A DNA stretch of 64,000 nt, taken from Streptomyces sp. Root431. GTDB lineage: Bacteria > Actinomycetota > Actinomycetes > Streptomycetales > Streptomycetaceae. The DNA is taken from assembly GCF_001426585.1 (NCBI RefSeq), contig NZ_LMEI01000007.1:490950-554949 (forward strand), in the 5' to 3' direction. The position numbers and the translations under genes were made by a program. A model generated the notes under the pieces. The model did not search any database. It saw only the letters and a program-made list of their open reading frames with translations, and was not told the origin of the DNA. Shown one piece after another: positions 61,497 to 64,000 of this stretch. Each line of letters opens with the position of its first letter. Within the stretch, counting starts at the first letter, position 1.

Positions 61497-62480
61497 ATGG
61501 ATACCGTGGGAACCGACCGTCACGACCAGCACGAGCGCGGTGCCGAGCACGAGGACCTGCTGAGCGAACTCCTGAAACCCCTCCGGCTCACCGGAGTCTT
61601 CGACAGCCGCTGGCACGTCCGCGCCCCCTGGGCCATCGAGGGCGACGCCGAACGCAGCTGCGCCGTCCTCCACTACGTCGTCGAGGGCGACTGCTGGATC
61701 ACCACCGACGGGGAGGCCTCCGTCGAACTGCACGCCGGAGACCTCGTCGTCTTCCCCACCGGCACCGCGCACCGCCTCGCCGACCGGCCCGAACGCCAGG
61801 GCGTCCCCCTCAAGGCCGTCCTGCCCGAACGGCAGCCCGGCACCTCCGGCGAGATCGTCATCGAGGGCACGGGACCCGAGGCCCGGCTGCTCTGCGCCGG
61901 ACTCCACTACGACGCCAGCGCCGCCACCGGCCTCTACACCTCGCTGCCCTGGGCCCTCGTCCTCGACGGCGCCCAGGTCGACCGCGAGCCGCTGCTCCGC
62001 GACACCCTCCGGCTGCTCGCCGCACCCGACCGGCCCGTCGGCCCCGGCGACCGGCTCATCACCCTGCGCGCCTTCGAGATGGCCCTCGTCCTCGCGCTCC
62101 GCCCCCTCCTCCGCGAACTCGCCGGGAACCCCGCCTCGCTGCCGCTGCTGCGGCACCCCGGCATCAGCCGGGCGGTGGTCATGATGGCGACCCGCTTCGC
62201 CGAGCCCTGGACGATCGACTCCCTCGCCCGGGAGGTCGGCATGTCCCGCTCCGCGTTCACCGCCGCCTTCCGCGAGCTCGTCGGCGAGTCCCCGGCCCGC
62301 TACCTCGCCGCCCGCCGCATGCAGGAGGCCGTACGCCTCCTCTCCGAGACGTCGCTCCCGCAGTCGGCCCTGCCCGCCCGCATCGGCTACCAGAGCGCCG
62401 TCGGCTTCCACCTCGCCTTCCGCAAGTGGTTCGGCGTGACGCCGGGCGAGTACCGCGCGGGGGTCGCCAGGGCCGCCTGA
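61497..62480 (+). CDS. AraC-family transcriptional regulator
   Basis: 327 residues. An N-terminal cupin (AraC_binding type) has LHYVVEGDCWITTDGEASVE and HAGDLVVFPTGTAHRL. The C-terminal AraC domain has two HTHs at about residues 235-320 (DSLAREVGMSRSAFTAAFREL, ALPARIGYQSAVGFHLAFRKWFG). The start follows GAAGGA. The divergent NmrA-like gene is the likely target. The ligand is unknown. Confidence 0.92.
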   Translation: MDTVGTDRHDQHERGAEHEDLLSELLKPLRLTGVFDSRWHVRAPWAIEGDAERSCAVLHYVVEGDCWITTDGEASVELHAGDLVVFPTGTAHRLADRPERQGVPLKAVLPERQPGTSGEIVIEGTGPEARLLCAGLHYDASAATGLYTSLPWALVLDGAQVDREPLLRDTLRLLAAPDRPVGPGDRLITLRAFEMALVLALRPLLRELAGNPASLPLLRHPGISRAVVMMATRFAEPWTIDSLAREVGMSRSAFTAAFRELVGESPARYLAARRMQEAVRLLSETSLPQSALPARIGYQSAVGFHLAFRKWFGVTPGEYRAGVARAA

Positions 62481-62614
62481 CGGGTGTCCAGGCGGCGCGC
62501 CGGAGGCTGGACGGTTCTTAAGGACCTCTGGACGGACGTTCATTGCCCGGACGCCCCCCGCCGGAAAGGCTCGGGACGGCAGAGCCGTGACACCCGAGGA
62601 GAGGCGAGCGACCG

Positions 62615-64000
62615 GTGACGAGGTCCGGGCAGGAGTATCTGGAGGCGCTGCGGGACGGGCGCGAGGTCTGGCTCGACGGGGAGCGCGTCAAGGACGTCAC
62701 CGCGCACCCCGCCTTCCGGGCCACGGCGGCCTCCTTCGCCGGTCTGTACGACCTCGCCGACGACCCCGTGCACCACCCCGTCCTGGTCCAGGGCGGGGTG
62801 CGGCGCGCCTATGCCGTGCCCCGGTCGTACGAGGACCTGGTGGCCCGGCGCCGGGCCTTCCGGACGACGGCGGAGGCGAGTTACGGCTTCCTCGGCCGCA
62901 CCCCCGACTACATGGCCGCCGGCGCGGCCGGGTTCGCCGCCGCGCCCGCCGTCTTCACCGGGGAGGCCTTCGACGGCGCCGAACACGCCCTCGGCTTCCA
63001 CCGCCGGCTCGCCGAGGGCGACCTGCACGCCGCCTTCACCCTCACCAACCCGGCCTCGGGCCCCGGCGAGGACGACCTCACGCTCCGGATCGTCGCCGAG
63101 CGGGACGGCGGGATCGTCGTCCGCGGCGCCAAGACCATCGGCACCGGGGCCGTCTTCGCCGACGAGATCCTCGTCGGCACCATCGAACCCCTGGCCGAGG
63201 ACGACCTCGACCACGCCGTCACGTTCTCCTTACGGCTCGACACCCCCGGCCTCAGACTGATCTCCCGCACCTCCTACGAGGGGCGCTCCCGGTCCGTCTT
63301 CGACCACCCGCTCTCCTCCCGTTACGACGAGAACGACGCGATGCTCGTCTGCGAGGACGTGTTCGTGCCCTGGGAGCGGGTCCTCACCTACCGGGACCCG
63401 GCCGCCACCGGCGCCATCTGGTGGCGGACCCCCGCCTACGTGAACTTCGTCCACCAGTCCGCCACCCGCTTCTGGACGAAGCTGGAGTTCCTCACCGGCC
63501 TCGCGATCCTCGTCGCCCGCTCCCACGGCACCGAGCAGCTGCCGCCCGTCACCCAGGCCCTCGGCCGGCTCCTCGGCATGGTCGCCCAGGCCAAGGCCTT
63601 CGTCCTCGCCGCCGAGGCCTCCTTCGAGGAGGTCGACGAGGGCCGCGGCGGGGTCAGGCCGGGCCAGGAGATCTCCTTCGCCCAGCGGATCATGGCCGGC
63701 GAGCTCTACCCGCGGGCCGTCCAGGACATCAAGCTCCTCGCGGGCGGCGCCCTCGTCCAGCTCCCCGCGAGCGGCCGGGACCTCCTCCACCCCGAACTCG
63801 GCCCGCTCGTCCGGCAGTACTTCCGCGCCCCCGGCCACCCCGCCGAGGACCGGCTCAAACTCCTCAAGCTGGCCTGGGACGCGCTCGGTTCCGAGTTCGC
63901 CGGCCGCCACGAGCAGTACGAGCGCTTCTACCACGGAGCCCCGCACGTCTACCTGACCATGCAGACCTGGGCCGGCTCCGCCGGGGAGTGCGAGCGGCTC
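62615..64000 (+). CDS. 4-hydroxyphenylacetate 3-hydroxylase (HpaB) family monooxygenase, 3' end outside the window
   Basis: 462 codons are present from a GTG at VTRSGQEYLEALRDGREVWL; the frame stays open to the right edge. Acyl-CoA dehydrogenase-like fold of the HpaB family: FTLTNPASGPGED at the flavin site, GGIVVRGAKTIGTGAVFADE, CEDVFVPWERVLTYRD and the helical C-terminal domain. These enzymes use FADH2 supplied by a separate reductase to hydroxylate phenols. Codon 206 is TTA (63230-63232), read by the bldA tRNA in Streptomyces, so expression is expected to be late in development. Confidence 0.9.
   Translation, partial: MTRSGQEYLEALRDGREVWLDGERVKDVTAHPAFRATAASFAGLYDLADDPVHHPVLVQGGVRRAYAVPRSYEDLVARRRAFRTTAEASYGFLGRTPDYMAAGAAGFAAAPAVFTGEAFDGAEHALGFHRRLAEGDLHAAFTLTNPASGPGEDDLTLRIVAERDGGIVVRGAKTIGTGAVFADEILVGTIEPLAEDDLDHAVTFSLRLDTPGLRLISRTSYEGRSRSVFDHPLSSRYDENDAMLVCEDVFVPWERVLTYRDPAATGAIWWRTPAYVNFVHQSATRFWTKLEFLTGLAILVARSHGTEQLPPVTQALGRLLGMVAQAKAFVLAAEASFEEVDEGRGGVRPGQEISFAQRIMAGELYPRAVQDIKLLAGGALVQLPASGRDLLHPELGPLVRQYFRAPGHPAEDRLKLLKLAWDALGSEFAGRHEQYERFYHGAPHVYLTMQTWAGSAGECERL

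Overview
The window is a stretch of high-GC actinobacterial chromosome, almost certainly Streptomyces. The signs are very high GC with strong third-position bias, many GTG starts, four-base start/stop overlaps (ATGA or GTGA), hairpin terminators without U-runs, and a single in-frame TTA leucine codon in about 55 genes. From memory, the gene order (methylmalonyl-CoA epimerase, thiolase, meaB ... icmA ... thioredoxin-like ... pyk-ackA-pta-pfkA ... glgB-mak-treS-glgE) matches the S. coelicolor SCO5398-SCO5443 region. No tRNA, rRNA, CRISPR array, insertion sequence or phage gene was seen.

Layout. 1-2.7 kb: short-chain acyl-CoA genes (mce, thiolase, meaB). 2.7-6.2 kb: a MarR regulator, three tandem AIM24 genes, and a divergent DUF3817/thiamine-binding pair. 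6.2-8.4 kb: an SRPBCC-DUF4166-TetR operon behind two matching palindromes. 8.4-13.4 kb: the tip-glycan genes cslA-glxA with a convergent GH6 gene; in S. coelicolor these lie elsewhere (SCO2836-2838, from memory). 13.4-19.3 kb: regulators, an MFS exporter and icmA with a 24-bp perfect palindrome at its start. 19.3-24 kb: a YbbN-type thioredoxin/TPR protein behind a folded leader, then a secreted/membrane trio (DUF6230, DUF6114, Thr/Ala/Pro-rich protein). 24-28.2 kb: a giant secreted alanine-rich coiled-coil protein with a C-terminal DUF4160-like module and an overlapping small gene, read here as polymorphic toxin plus immunity.

28.5-34.7 kb: central carbon genes pyk, ackA-pta and divergent pfkA. 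34.9-37.6 kb: a membrane-anchored HTH protein, a tyrosine phosphatase and an HTH regulator. 37.7-41.8 kb: a DctS/DctR-type two-component system divergent from dctA, with a Crp-like site between. 42-44.5 kb: two exported proteins (DUF1996 lipoprotein and GH16 glucanase) with a doubled LacI-type palindrome. 44.6-47.8 kb: a frameshifted aldo/keto reductase, an epimerase-like gene, and Lrp, MerR and thioredoxin genes. 48.3-49.7 kb: a short threonyl-tRNA synthetase behind a leader peptide with three consecutive Thr codons and a strong terminator, a textbook attenuator. 49.9-52.2 kb: a HelD/HelR-type RNA polymerase recycling ATPase whose promoter lies in an inverted repeat. 52.2-60 kb: the GlgE pathway operon glgE-treS-mak-glgB, which makes alpha-1,4/1,6-glucan from trehalose through maltose 1-phosphate. 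60.4-64 kb: an NmrA-like protein, a divergent AraC regulator and a partial HpaB-family flavin monooxygenase carrying the TTA codon.

The strongest candidates for a second look are the Thr attenuator, the toxin/immunity pair, the icmA palindrome, the secreted trio and the HelD/HelR promoter repeat.
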